Assembly (NCBI GenBank): GCA_030220185.1
Contig: JASPKZ010004953.1
Location: forward strand, 1 to 64,000
Direction of reading: 5' to 3'
Source: Diploptera punctata
Taxonomy: Eukaryota; Arthropoda; Insecta; Blattodea; Blaberidae
Length of the DNA: 64,000 nucleotides
Part shown: positions 35,084 through 45,204 of the stretch, one piece after another
Numbering within the stretch: position 1 is the first letter of the stretch
How the letters are laid out: each line of letters begins with the position of its first letter
Position numbers and translations under genes: made by a program
Notes under the pieces: model-generated
What the model was told of the DNA's origin: nothing
The model's database searches: none
What the model saw: the letters and a program-made list of their open reading frames with translations, nothing else

Positions 35084-35315
35084 GATTTATATATGCTACC
35101 CTGGGTTTATTTTTATACTTCTAATCAGCTTTTATTAAATTTAATAGAGTGAAATATTTTTGCATGCAAGTTTAAAAATGTATAAAATCTGTCACACAGG
35201 AATTGCATAAACTAAGCTAATTCCTCAGTATGTCAAATTTATTGTCCCATTTTACTGGTTTAAAGAATGTATATTTATTTTGTTAAATTTGAGAAACTCA
35301 ATTTCTGATAGCGTC

Positions 35316-35467
35316 CACCCCTGTGGTCTTATCATGCAGTGGCAGGCCCGGGTTCAATCCCTGGCCAGGACAAGTTTTCTGGGTGAGGTTTTTCCTCACT
35401 TTTAAGACAAATGTCAGGAAACTTTAAGGCCCAAACAGTCCCCAAACATCATCTGGCCATCATTATC
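35316..35467 (+). mobile_element. SINE-C copy 2, truncated
   Basis: Head and first half of SINE-C (GGCCCGGGTTCAATCCCTGG), ending within CATCATCTGGCCATCATTAT. Confidence 0.75.
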
Positions 35468-35789
35468 TCAATTTGTCATATTCATCTCATTGGATTAAGT
35501 TTAGAATTAAGAAGTATGAGGTGAGTGAAATAATAAAAAATAAACAATATTAGAATTAAGACCTCTCCTGGCACATCATTACCGTCATCATCACCCATCA
35601 AATCATTGGGACAGGAGTAACCCCACCTTCTAGATGCCCTAACCTCAGAAGTTGGTTATAATATGCCAATGCCAGGAGAGAATATCAGGAATGTCAAAAT
35701 GACAAACTGGTGGCATTAAAAAAATGGATAGCAGCTTATTACGAACGCAGAGGCAACAAATCATGCATAACCATAAGTTATTATTATCT

Positions 35790-36150
35790 AGGCGAAAATT
35801 TTTCTCTTCAAATATAATTTATCTTTCAGTGAGAAGTGTTAAATTAATAATAATAAAAAAAAACTTCAATAGAAGTCCTACTGGCTTTATAAAGTAGTGT
35901 TAAATTCTCAATAAATGTCTTCTTAACTAAGAAGCCGCCATTTGCAAAGATGGAAATAAAGGTTTCAAAGCATTTGGCACAAGGGAATTACAACGTATGT
36001 AAGAGGAAAATTTGTGTTTAGATCGCAACTTGCCTCGGTAGCTCAGTTGGTAGAGCATTTGGCCCGGAAAGCATAAGGTCCCGGGTTCGAGTCTCGGTCT
36101 AGGCGAAAATTGTTCTCTTCAAATATTATTATTATATACCTATTTGCATA
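35790..36150 (+). mobile_element. SINE-D: tRNA-like unit in a 250-bp repeat
   Basis: The tRNA-like unit at 36031-36104 has GCCTCGGTAGCTCAGTTGGT, a pairing D arm (GCTC/GAGC) and T arm, but a poorly paired anticodon stem. The flanks (GGGAATTACAACGTATGTAA, and TTTTTCTCTTCAAATATAA on both sides) recur at 61290-61500 and 61655-61915. It could be a degenerate tRNA gene, but the shared flanks make it a repeat. Confidence 0.7.
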
Positions 36151-36154
36151 TTGT

Positions 36155-36864
36155 TGTATAATTTAACACCAATTTAAATAATATCTATTAATTTTTCATT
36201 AAAAATATTAAATAAGATTGAACTATTGTATCTTATAAGATATATTGCACATTTAAGAGTTAATTAAATTGTAGGCTATACATTGCGATGAATCAAACAT
36301 GACAGTTGCTAGGGACAATTTTTAATTTTTGGTTCAGCTAAACCACCATTCTTATGGTTAGATTTCACTGGTATTTCCTGTGGTTTATTTTAATACCACA
36401 TATCGGTACTGAGTTTTGTTGTGAAACATAGAAAATTGTGACTGACGGGGCAAATTTTAAATTTTCGATTCAGGTGAACTCTCATACCTAATGGTCCTAT
36501 TTTGTTACTTTTTTATTAATTGCTATATGCCAAGTGTGGTTTTGATGAAACTAAAATTGGGCCACTAGAGTGTTAACCCTTCTCAGGCGATGATTTTTTG
36601 GCCGAGGGCAAAAGGTAAATTTTGAAAATAATTAATTTCATACAAATGTTAGTAAATGCTACTTAAATTGTGCATCTACTTATAAAAACAACATTTTTTG
36701 TTAATATTCATCACTGATGTGCTTCAAAACGACATTTTATTATTTTACGTAAATGTCACTGAGAAAGTGACATAAGACTTACTGGCCTGTTTAACTGTGC
36801 ACTTTTTGATCACTCTGTATTAGTAAGTTATTGTATGAAAAGTTCCTTCACAAAATACTCATAA
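36155..36864. other. old Helitron-like debris, otherwise nothing
   Basis: 36290-36490 is a diverged reverse copy of the 11.3-13 kb repeat (ATTTTCGATTCAGGTGAACT). The rest has no recognisable feature. Confidence 0.4.
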
Positions 36865-37400
36865 TAATAGCTTCTTATTCTTCTTAAACATAATTTGTAG
36901 GATTTTCATCCTGTTTATTTCCAAAATCACTCCTCGGAGGAAGACGTATTGGATGTGCATGCACTGTCTATCCATCTCTTGTCTGGTCTTCCTCTTGTTC
37001 TTCTCCCGTCCATTGGTCTATCTTCTTCAGCTCTTTTTGCAAGTCTGTTTTCTTCCATTCTTTCTATATAAAGAAGTAACCCACAACAGACCCGGAGGCC
37101 CTTGGGGTAGTAGGAGGTTAAGGCTCCCACTTTTTCTAGACAATTGGCACTTTGTGTCAGCCGGGTTCTCAGCCCTGCATGATGGCCGCCTTTACCCCCA
37201 GAACAAGCGCCTGGTACTCATTTCCGTTAGAGGCTGAGTCGACCCCAGGGCCATAGTGCTGCCAGAGGGTTTGGGTCAGTTTAAAAATCCTGACCCCAAC
37301 GGGACTTGAACCCTCGACCCTCCGGCTTGTAGCTCAGTGCCTTAACCACTACACTACGGCGTGCCCCCATTCTTTCTATATGATCCTTCCAATATTTATG
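36865..37400 (-). mobile_element. RTE3 3' end split by a SINE
   Basis: The minus strand encodes ENRLAKRAEEDRPMDGRRTR and RGRPDKRWIDS as at 22175. The tail side lies at 36865 (TTCTTATTCTTCTTAAAC). SINE-B copy 3 divides it. Confidence 0.8.
37070..37366 (-). mobile_element. SINE-B copy 3 inside RTE3, 15-bp TSD
   Basis: CCATTCTTTCTATAT occurs at 37055-37069 and 37367-37381. Head at the right (CTACACTACGGCGTGCCCC). Confidence 0.9.
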
Positions 37401-37539
37401 TCTATCTATAAAAAATTTTCAATTGAGTTGGTGTTTACTTGATGAAAATCCAAAATATGAAAATCAAATAATATAATAAATTTGGTTATGTCTTGAATAG
37501 GACATTTGTAGTATGAATAAATTAATAAATAATACCGGT

Positions 37540-37566
37540 AATAATAATAATAATAATAATAATAAT
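37540..37566. repeat. AAT microsatellite
   Basis: About eight AAT units. Confidence 0.9.
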
Positions 37567-37659
37567 GTAAATAGTGCACCTAGATAAGGAAGAGATTTTC
37601 ATAACGGTTATTAGGTCTATTGATAGTTTCTTCTTTTTCTATGAATGATGTAAAGAAAG

Positions 37660-38111
37660 ATTGGAGAATTTGTTTTGTTCCTAAAAATTCTCCTCTGTAT
37701 GATAAATTTTGAAACACACACCTGGATGTAGAGCAGATTTTGATACTCAAGTTTCACAGACCATAAATTGTATTTTTGTTCTCATTTTTTGTTCTACATA
37801 CAAGACAGGGATTTGCCCAAGAACCTTTTGTTGTTCTTCCCATGAAATGTGGTAAGCCATCTAATCTTTGCAATGTTGGGTCTTGTGATATGTGACCCTT
37901 ACTGGAGGTTTTACGGGTACTCGTGTGTTCAGAAACCAGAGATGAGACGAGTGCTTTTCTGTATTTTTTGTGTGATAGACGGGTATTATTGTATCTTTTT
38001 AGGTTCATGGTGTAAAACAAATATGACTTTACAATAAACACCTGCAAGTGCCAAAAAAACATTTTCCTGTACCATTTATGAGTGTGTCTACAAATCTGGT
38101 ACTGTACAATA
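37660..38111 (-). pseudogene. piggyBac-like transposase, C-terminal part
   Basis: The minus strand reads HKWYRKMFFWHLQVFIVKSY, LSHKKYRKALVSSLV, then QRLDGLPHFMG and ANPCLVCRTKNENKNT, matching the end of piggyBac-type DDD transposases: the Trp-rich helix after the catalytic core and the start of the Cys-rich zinc-binding tail. The PLE-A foldback to its right separates it from the core. Confidence 0.82.
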
Positions 38112-38670
38112 TAATTATCTGTTAAGAATCAAATGAATCGTGAATTCTTCTTACCTCATATATCTACGTTTTTTAAACTCAGCACTGTGATATCGGAGAA
38201 ACATCTTCTTCATCATCAGCTGTTTTCATGACTGTCAATTTTTTCTTTTGCTGGTAATTATCCAAATTACCATCTGGTGTACTTTTGAAGGAGTAATTTT
38301 CTAAACAGCCATCTGGCGTATTTTTTAAGAACTTTGTAATCAAGCTTGGTTCATCCGAAATCTCGAGGAACTTAGAGATTCTGGACAAACCAAGCTTGAT
38401 TACAAAGTTCTTCAAAAATACGCCAGATGGCAGTTTAGAAAATTACTCCTTCAAAAGTACACCAGATGGCAGTTTGGATAATTACTGGCAAAAGAAAAAA
38501 TTGACAGTCGTGAAAACAGCTGATGATGGAGAAGATGATGTTTCTCTGATACTGCGGTGCTGTGTTTAAAAAAACATAGATATATGAGGTAAGAAGAATT
38601 CACAATTCATTTGATTCTTATTAAGAAAACCTCATAATGTTAAAATTTCCAAATGTATTATATTAAAAAT
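38112..38670. mobile_element. PLE-A foldback inside the piggyBac remnant
   Basis: The arms meet near 38375 (left reads CAAGCTTGGTTCATCCGAAA, right CCAAGCTTGATTACAAAGTT). Each arm carries the 39-bp unit twice and the terminal region with CTCATATATCTACGTTTTTT. The right tail AAACCTCATAATGTTAAAA is the PLE terminus. TTATCTGT near both ends is a likely 8-bp TSD. Confidence 0.85.
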
Positions 38671-39132
38671 ATTTATCTGTCCTATCAACTCTGTCCATGT
38701 GCTTGGTGTAATCCAGGACTAAATTTGATAACATTGTTTCTCTTGATTAGGATACTTTGAAGGTACTGCTATCATTTTATCTTTGTCCCCTTTATGATAT
38801 GTACTCAGAAGAGTTAGTTATTTTATCTCTCCATGCGAGAGCCAGTTTTTCTTCATTTCTAAACCTAATTACTTCCCCCTTTTTCATCTTTTTTATTTTA
38901 TTTGACTTTAGGAAATCTGGCATATTTGTTTCTGTTGCTCAACACTGTACCTGTTGTGACCATATTCGTCTTCCATAATTCATCTACTAATTCAGGTGAA
39001 GTATAGTACCTGTCAGTATAAATATCGAAGCCTTGAGGTGGATCTGTTAGGAGGGATGAAGTCAAGTCCTTTGCAACTTGGTGGTTTTGAGGAGATCAAA
39101 ATCTGATTGAGTTTTTCCCATATAGGGTTGGA
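38671..39132 (-). pseudogene. piggyBac-like transposase, catalytic region
   Basis: In broken minus-strand frames: SEGSYYLYNFQPYMGKTQSD, DRYYTSPELVDELWKTNMVT (the second catalytic Asp region), and LDYTKHMDRVDRTDKY, where family members read YNxxMGGVDxxD (third Asp). Frameshifts and stops are present. The first 'GG' of the GGVD motif has changed. Confidence 0.82.
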
Positions 39133-39145
39133 AATTATACAAGTA

Positions 39146-39560
39146 GTATGATCCTTCTGCGAAATTCTCGTATAAGACTTGAAAGCATAATAATAGTCCC
39201 TTTGATTGGTTGCTGGCCAAAAGAAGGCAAGACCAGTGATGGGGCTGCCATCTTATAGCCTCTGGTCAGGCTTTTCTGGAGAAGAAAAGAAAATAAAGGA
39301 AAGAAGAAATGGAAGAAAGGAAAGACTCCCTAGCCCTCGGATGTCCTAATAGCGTCGGGGTCGAAAAAACAAGAGTTAACCAAGAGAAGTTAGATAGTAA
39401 AGTTAAAAGAGTGCAAAACACAAGTAAGTGGAAGAAATGTTTTGCTCAGCTTGGGCACCTTGTGGTCGCCATCCACATATCCCCTAGATGAGGACCCCTG
39501 AGGGAAAATTTTCTATAGGATCGTAACAGGCCTTGGCCTAATACTTGAAGGAAGAAGAAG
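39146..39560 (+). mobile_element. element X with RTE2 tail, 13-bp TSD
   Basis: AATTATACAAGTA is duplicated at 39133-39145 and 39561-39573. The body (GTATAAGACTTGAAAGCATA to ATATCCCCTAGATGAGGACC) is followed by the last 55 bases of RTE2 (GATCGTAACAGGCCTTGGCC) and a GAA tail. This looks like a short non-autonomous element mobilised by RTE2. A 60-codon ORF (39309-39491) is conserved at 56687 but not at 62.4 kb and shows no known domain. Confidence 0.82.
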
Positions 39561-39573
39561 AATTATACAAGTA

Positions 39574-40210
39574 TCCATTGGAACTGTCTGAGAGGAAAAA
39601 ACACTTTCATTCCAAATTTTGCTGGTTTATTTGTGTTGTAGACTTTGAATTTCACTCTCCCCTTGAAGCTGATTGTGCTTTCGACAGATCTGGAAGGTCC
39701 TGGTGAGTAGAAGAGAGAACACTTGTGCCTTTTTTTTTTTCCATCACATTCTGTATCAATTCCTCTTTAGTTAACTTTTTGTTACCTTCAGCATGGGCAA
39801 AATGTAGATTCCAAAACAAGGGAAGAAATTTGTCTCTTGGAAAAACATCGTCCAAAAAAAGGGAAATTTATCTACCCAGCTTCTGGAAAAGTAGTCCTTG
39901 ATATTAGGGGTGGGCTGAAGTCCCATGTTGATCACCATCCTGAAAAATGCTTTTATATCAGAAACATGATGCAATTCTAGCTCTTTTAGTCATTCATTTT
40001 GAATGGAGAACTATTTTATCTCTGGAAAATTTTGCTTCAAAGGAACCCTTGTCCCCATTTCTTGATGGTTGTATTTTTATGGTGAAAGATTGTCACTTTT
40101 TTGATCAAGGTACTTTTTTCGTTTTGCTAATCACCTTCGACCTGTCCAGCATGAGTAACTCTTTTGGCAGCAATACTACTGCTGGCATAGCTCTCGGTGT
40201 CATGTAAGCA
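39574..40210 (-). pseudogene. piggyBac-like transposase, N-terminal part
   Basis: The minus strand reads SDIKAFFRMVINMGLQPTPN, then IKDYFSRSWVDKFPFFW, FPRDKFLPLFWNLHF and VKFKVYNTNKPAKFGMK, the ordered signature of piggyBac transposases up to the first catalytic region. Frames shift several times. Terminal repeats and TTAA sites were not located. Confidence 0.85.
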
Positions 40211-40390
40211 TGCAAGCCACCACATCACATTAAGGTAAAGATACCATGGAGGGTTCATTTCCTCTTTTCCTTCTCTACTTAAAATAGGGTAAATTCTAAA
40301 ACTCCAGCAAATGACATGAATTTGAAGTTATGTTGATACCATTTACATGCATGCAATAATAGTGATTTTGTTTCAGGTATATTTACAGAT

Positions 40391-40700
40391 TGTAATCAAT
40401 GGTAAAGAGAAAAATTTTCCCCTGAACCAGGAATCGAACCCCGAACCTTCAGCTTTCCGTGCTGATACTCTGACCACTGAACTAGTTCAGGCTCCCTTCC
40501 CATCCAAGCATAAATCCTCCCTATACCTTACTCTCTTGGTCCCACATTCAAATGCAATGAGGAAAGCTGAAGGTTCGGGGTTCGATTCCTGGTTCAGGCA
40601 AAAATTTTTTGCTTTACCATTGATTACAATAATTTAGTTGTGTACATTAATTTACTTATTTCAATCATAGTAACAGCTTTAGCTTCTTAACATTAATTTA
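40391..40700 (-). mobile_element. tRNA-like foldback SINE at the SCOC splice acceptor
   Basis: ATATTTACAGAT is repeated exactly at 40379-40390 and 40701-40712, defining a 310-bp insertion. Both arms contain tRNA-like sequence (left CAGGAATCGAACCCCGAACC, right GGTTCGGGGTTCGATTCCTG). The outer end GTAACAGCTTTAGCTTCTTA matches the family at 51872 and 63548 in reverse. The duplicated target contains TTTACAG, the acceptor used for the SCOC ATG exon, so insertion copied the acceptor. Confidence 0.9.
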
Positions 40701-40720
40701 ATATTTACAGATATTCAAAT

Positions 40721-40793
40721 ATGTCTGTAATTGCTGGAGCTAAAATTCAAGAAGAAATGAATAACATACCATTGGCTGATGATGATCCCCAAG
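40721..40793 (+). CDS. SCOC: SCOC coding exon 1 (start exon), short coiled-coil protein
   Basis: First coding exon of a four-exon gene whose joined product is 142 residues. SCOC is a small coiled-coil protein of the Golgi known to bind ARL1-type small GTPases and to act in autophagy and trafficking; that role is from the family. The exon starts at ATG 40721 (MSVIAGAKIQEEMNN) and ends at donor AAG/GTATGT after 24 codons plus one base. Acceptor TTTACAG ends at 40710, so ten bases of 5' UTR lie in this exon and an upstream exon is required. Alternatively, an acceptor before the SINE (TTTCAG 40376 or TTTACAG 40388) would put the SINE in the 5' UTR. The conserved coiled coil begins only in exon 3. 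Confidence 0.85.
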
Positions 40794-40898
40794 GTATGTA
40801 TTTTGTGTAAGCTGTACAATTTCTTCTGAACTGTCAGATCTTACAAAAACTATTACATTAAGCACTGGTACATCACTTTTATTATTAACTATTTAAAA

Positions 40899-41321
40899 TT
40901 GAACTTTTATAGGAATAAATCACTATGAGGTTTAATTTAAGATAAATTAAAATGTTTCATACCTCTCCTCATATCCAATCTTCTAAGTAGATCGCGATTT
41001 CAGGGTGTTGGCGACCCCATCCTCAGTACACTCTTGTCGACTGATGTTATGTCGATTGGAAGAACCACTTCTTCTTCCCTCTGTTGGTGGACTGATAAAC
41101 CTCCGGGTAAGGTCAGAATCCGCGGTAATTTGAAAGTTCATAAGTTTTTCTTTCTTGTTTTTCTGAATGTAGATTTTTTCCCAAACCATGAGTTCCGTAT
41201 GTTTATCTATTTGTTTAATATACAAGTGTACTGAGGTGGGGTTGCCAAGACCCTGAAATCGCAATCTACTTAGAAGATTGATTATGAGAGAGGTATGAAA
41301 CATTTTAATTTAACTTTTATT
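40899..41321. mobile_element. PLE-B foldback in SCOC intron 1, 14-bp TSD
   Basis: TTAACTATTTAAAA occurs at 40885-40898 and 41322-41335. The left arm (minus) encodes the end of a PLE ORF (RFISPPTEGRRSGSSNRHNI); the short right arm pairs with its outermost part (GAAATCGCAATCTACTTAGA). Confidence 0.87.
40985..41031 (-). ncRNA. hammerhead-like motif, PLE-B
   Basis: Minus strand: CTGAGGA, an extra T, a GGG/CCC-based stem II, GAAA, self-complementary ATCGCGAT, cleavage-type C. Flanks TA and G pair to begin stem I (GTGTA with TACTT). The right-arm copy has lost one base of the first box. Confidence 0.55.
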
Positions 41322-41805
41322 TTAACTATTTAAAAACCTAGTTAATTCTCCTATTGAATGTAAGAACAGGTTTGGCCAAAGCAGATGTGTCTATTTTTGA
41401 GAACAATCCATAAAGTCTCATCATGCAGGAACTGTATAAACTAGACAAATTTCTCAGTCATTCGAATTGAAGGTCAAATTTTACTGATTTACGGAACATG
41501 CATTTCCTTTGTTAATTAAATTGTATGTATCCGCTTTTGTTGTGAGTAAAGAAACATGGCTATTAGAGCAGTTTTTAAATTTTAGCTTTCAGGTAAATCC
41601 CCACTCCTAATGGTCGGATTTTGCTGATTTTTTGGAGAATACGATTTTCATTTTATTTTAATAATGTGCCATGTTTGTTTGTGATAATACAAAATAGGGT
41701 CCAATAGAGAGATTTTTAAATTTTGATTTCAGATCAGTACCCTGTTCTAATGGTCTGATATTTCTGGTTAATAAACTTAATCTTACTTTTTTGTCATGGT
41801 CATAT
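41320..41805. other. no gene recognised; old repeat traces
   Basis: 41390-41770 resembles 35100-35320 and 36300-36480 (decayed Helitron-like repeats). Intronic. Confidence 0.4.
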
Positions 41806-42018
41806 TTAACATTTTCCAATACTGTTATTTTAACACAGTTCCAATAATGGATCATTACATAATACGAGGGTGGATCAAATATAAACCGGAATTTGTATCT
41901 GGAGGCTCTGGTAGCAAACTGCAAGGGTTGCGGTTTGGAGGGGAAGTAGGTGGGGGTGTCTGGAGTAGGGATCTTGATGTGTCGCACTCCGGAGAGCGGC
42001 CACTTGCTTCAGTACGCC

Positions 42019-42297
42019 ATGAGCGAGCAAGAGGTACATACGTCTGTTGCGCAATTCATTATTATTATTACGTTTTTGGCGAAAGAAGGCACTAAATCTT
42101 CTGAAATTTTGAGAAGGCTCCATGCACAGTTTGGGGAAGCAACCCTTTCGAAGACACAGGTGTATGATTGGCGCAAAAAAATTTTAGCGGGCCGGGATTC
42201 AGTGGAAAATGAGCCCCACCAAAGACGGCAACGAACAAGCATCACTGCAGACAACATTCGTGCTGTACGGGGCTTATTGAGAAGGATCGGCGCGTAA
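42019..42297 (+). pseudogene. mariner transposase N-terminal domain
   Basis: Starting at ATG 42019 it reads MSEQEVHTSVAQF, then GTKSSEILRRLHAQFG and KTQVYDWRKKILAGR, the paired helix-turn-helix that binds the terminal repeats. The frame shifts near 42280 and the first two catalytic acidic residues are lost in the deletion that follows. Confidence 0.85.
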
Positions 42298-42380
42298 CAA
42301 TTTCTGAAATTGCTTCACACGGTGGAATAAGCTTCTGAAGTGTTCAAGCCATCATCAGTGATGAACTCAAATTCCGAAAA

Positions 42381-42683
42381 TTGTCTGCCAGGTGGGTTCC
42401 TCGGCTCCTCAGCCAGGAACAAAAAAAATTGACGAAAATGCATTGGACACCTCTGGAACATCCTCCTTACAGTCCAGATTTGTCACCCTGTGACTACCAT
42501 TTGTTTGGGCCACTGAAAGAAGACCTGGGAGGAAGACGGTTTGGTGACAATGCAGCAGTAGAGGAGTTTGTGCGCAACTGGCTGACTACACGTCATCCCT
42601 CATTCTTCAAGGACGGCATCAAAAAGTTGCCAACTCGATGGCAAAAATGTGTTGGAAATGCAGGAGACTGTGTACAAAAATGA
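42381..42683 (+). pseudogene. mariner transposase C-terminal part
   Basis: Contains HPPYSPDLSPCDYHLFGPLK with the last catalytic Asp of the D,D34D triad, LGGRRF and a TRWQKCV tail, ending at TGA 42683. The segment between here and the N-terminal domain lacks the central catalytic region. Confidence 0.88.
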
Positions 42684-43003
42684 GGTGGTGGTTTTGTATT
42701 TTTTTGTTAATTCAATAAAATTGTAAACAATAATTCCGGTTTATATTTGATTCACCCTCGTATTATAATGATATTATAATATGATCCATTATTGGAACTG
42801 TGTTAAAATAATAGTATTGGAAAATGTTAAATAACATTGTTTACTACTTTTAAGAGTTGTGGTGTAAAATTCTCAAATATAGATACTTCTAAACGAAGCC
42901 GGCCGTCGGCGATGGCAGTGTCACCTACCTGACAGCGGACGAAATGAGAATTATAGATTTGTATATGTGGAAAGAATTGTTAATGTTTGTGCCAGGTCTA
43001 GAA

Positions 43004-43080
43004 TGGTGTAGTGGGCTGCACACTAGTCTGGAGAACTAGAGGTCCACGGTTCGATTCCTGGTTCAGACATTAATTTTTCT
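43004..43080 (+). mobile_element. tRNA-like SINE head remnant
   Basis: GGTGTAGTGGGCTGCACACT with B box GGTTCGATTCCTGGTTC, followed by TTAATTTTTCTTTT. No complete cloverleaf, no TSD found. Confidence 0.5.
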
Positions 43081-43342
43081 TTTGACAATATCATTATAAT
43101 ATTATGGTCATATTAGGTATCTAGTTAGTAGGATTGATAAAGATTTGTATGCATATAACAATTCTGATTATATATATATATACATATATATTGGTTTCTT
43201 TTGTATTTTCCAATTTCCAAAAAAAAAATATTCTGAAGTTTTAATTTTATTAAGAATAATGTCCATTAAAATTAAAAATAAAGGAACGGTATATCACTCC
43301 TGCTGTAATCCTGATTTATTTCCTGTTCTAACATAGCATCTG

Positions 43343-43632
43343 GGGGCATGCCGTAGCGTAGTGGTTAAGGCACTGAGCTACAAGCCGGAGGGTCGAGGGT
43401 TCAAGTCCCGTGGGTCAGGATTTTTAAACTGACCCAAACCCTCAGGCGGCACTATGGCCCTGGGGTCGACTCAGCCTCTAACACAAATGAGTACCAGATG
43501 CTTGTTCTGGGGGTAAAGGCGGCCGTCACGCAGGGCTGACACCAAGTGCCGATTGTCCAGAAAAAGTGGGAGCCTTAACCTCCCACTACCCCAAGGGTCT
43601 CCTGAGACCTGTAGTGGGAATACTTTACTTTT
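43343..43632 (+). mobile_element. SINE-B copy 4 in SCOC intron 1, 14-bp TSD
   Basis: TAACATAGCATCTG at 43329-43342 and 43633-43646. Complete copy with head at the left and TTACTTT end. Confidence 0.95.
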
Positions 43633-43738
43633 TAACATAGCATCTGCTTTTCTTATAAGAACTCCATATTCCTTTTATCAGTTTTGCATTAATTTATTGT
43701 TGTAATATTAACACATGTGAAATGTTTATTTTTTTCAG

Positions 43739-43864
43739 TAATAATTCAAGATGATACAGAGGCAACAGATATATCTCATGCCTCTGAAGCTATGATCCAT
43801 GGCAGAAGTCTTGACTCTATTCCTTCAACATTTACTAATGGCAGTAGCAGTCCAGGACCAAACA
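43739..43864 (+). CDS. SCOC: SCOC coding exon 2
   Basis: Acceptor TTTTTCAG ends at 43738 and donor A/GTATGT begins at 43865. The 126 bases encode, with a split first codon, VIIQDDTEATDISHASEAMI and then a Ser/Gly/Pro-rich linker (TNGSSSPGPN). This acidic, probably disordered region is poorly conserved in the family. The length is a multiple of three and both junctions are phase 1, so skipping it would keep the frame. Confidence 0.85.
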
Positions 43865-43916
43865 GTATGTTCTTAATAATCTGCCTTCATTATCAGACAT
43901 ATCCATTCATTTATAT

Positions 43917-44501
43917 ATCAAATTTGGGAGTTTTTAACATTATGAAGTTCAGTTCATAAGAATTAAATGAATCGTGATTTATTCTTACCTCATACTTCTA
44001 TGTTTTTTTTAAACACAGCACTGCAGTATCAGCGACCCATTGTTACCATCATCAGCTGTTTTCACAACTGTCAATTTTTTCTTTTTGCCGGTAATTATCC
44101 AAACTGCCATTTGGTGTTCTTTTGAAGGAATTATTTTCTAAACTGCCATCTGGTGTTCTTTTTAATGAATCATTTTCTAAACTGCCATCTGTTGTATAGT
44201 AGTAAAGTTCTTCAAAAATACAACAGATGGCAGTTTAGAAAATGATTAATTAAAAAGAACACCAGATGGCAGTTCAGAAAATAATTCCTTCAAAAGAACA
44301 CCAGATGGCAGTTTGGATAATTACCGGCAAAAGAAAAAAATTGACAGTCGTGAAAACAGCTGATGATGGTGATAAGAAATTGCCGATACTGCAGTGCTGT
44401 ATTTAAAGAAATATAGAAGTATGAGGTATGAAATAATCACGATTAATTTAATTCTTATGAATTTGAACCTCATAATGTTAAAAATTCCCAAATTTAATAT
44501 A
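43917..44501. mobile_element. PLE-A foldback in SCOC intron 2, both ends complete
   Basis: The outer ends CAAATTTGGGAGTTTTTAAC and GTTAAAAATTCCCAAATTTA mirror each other, so both arms reach the PLE 3' terminus. The left arm carries three 39-bp units and the right arm about three. The centre is near 44205. The ribozyme-like core is decayed. Confidence 0.85.
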
Positions 44502-44509
44502 TAAAAAAC

Positions 44510-45200
44510 AATGAATATAATTCAATATTAGGCCTATATCTTCTTCACAAAGGCTCTGTTGTACTGATCAAGTAAATGTTAAAATTGGCATAATGTGGTA
44601 TAACAGTTAGAATGCTAGGTGTCCATTTTAACATCATAAGGTCTGTCCTCACAAGGAACTACTTGATATGATAAATAAGACAATTGGAACTAAAGGTTGA
44701 GAGATTGGATCTGCAAACCATATTATTCATTTGCGAGCAACCAGTTCTATTGATCTTGGTTCTTTATGCTACAATTTTTTTATATATTTATCATAAGTAA
44801 TGCCACGAGTGATTTCCAAATTATCGATAAATTTGGAAGTCAAGAGTGGCATTTGTTAGGACTATTTAACGAATAAAATTAAGCTCTTTACTAAAAAATA
44901 ATTATTTGAATATAGTTACCAGTGTTTTAAAATATTTATATAGTTAATGTAAATGGCGATGTTTGTAAACAAATTAGAAATGTGAGGTTATGTATATTCA
45001 CTGCAACTTGATATCATATCATTTATTGCTAAATAGGATCGCAATATTGTAAGAATGTACTCTAGTGGAGAAATAATGAAACCCATCAAACTATTATAAT
45101 CAACATTATAGGTTAATCATTTATATTTTGAATAAACAACTCGGTAAAATAACTGAATCTATTCATTATTTGCTATATTCAATGTATTTGTTGGAGAAAA
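44510..45200. other. no gene recognised
   Basis: Intronic AT-rich sequence. A short hairpin lies around 44800-44870 (GCCACGAGTGATTTCCAAAT). Confidence 0.45.
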
Positions 45201-45204
45201 ATAA

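Larger units (their letters stand above)
41865..42760 (+). mobile_element. mariner element, internally deleted
   Basis: Terminal inverted repeats begin CGAGGGTGGATCAAATATAA and, at the other end, CGAGGGTGAATCAAATATAA; TA flanks both sides. At 896 bases it is shorter than the usual 1.3 kb. Located in SCOC intron 1. Confidence 0.93.
41806..42836. repeat. palindrome whose centre holds a mariner
   Basis: ACATTTTCCAATACTGTTAT at 41809 pairs with ATAGTATTGGAAAATGTTAA near 42814, and TTCCAATAATGGATCATTA pairs across the mariner. Arms of about 55 bases directly flank the mariner. Confidence 0.85.

Noticed and set aside
36031..36104. Functional tRNA gene
   Set aside because: The anticodon stem is poorly paired and the unit sits in a dispersed repeat with two further copies.
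39309..39491. Host gene for the 60-codon ORF repeated at 56687
   Set aside because: It lies within mobile element X, has no domain, and is not kept in the third copy at 62.4 kb.
41658..41987. 109-codon minus-strand ORF
   Set aside because: It crosses the mariner boundary and a palindrome arm and is antisense to the mariner 5' end.
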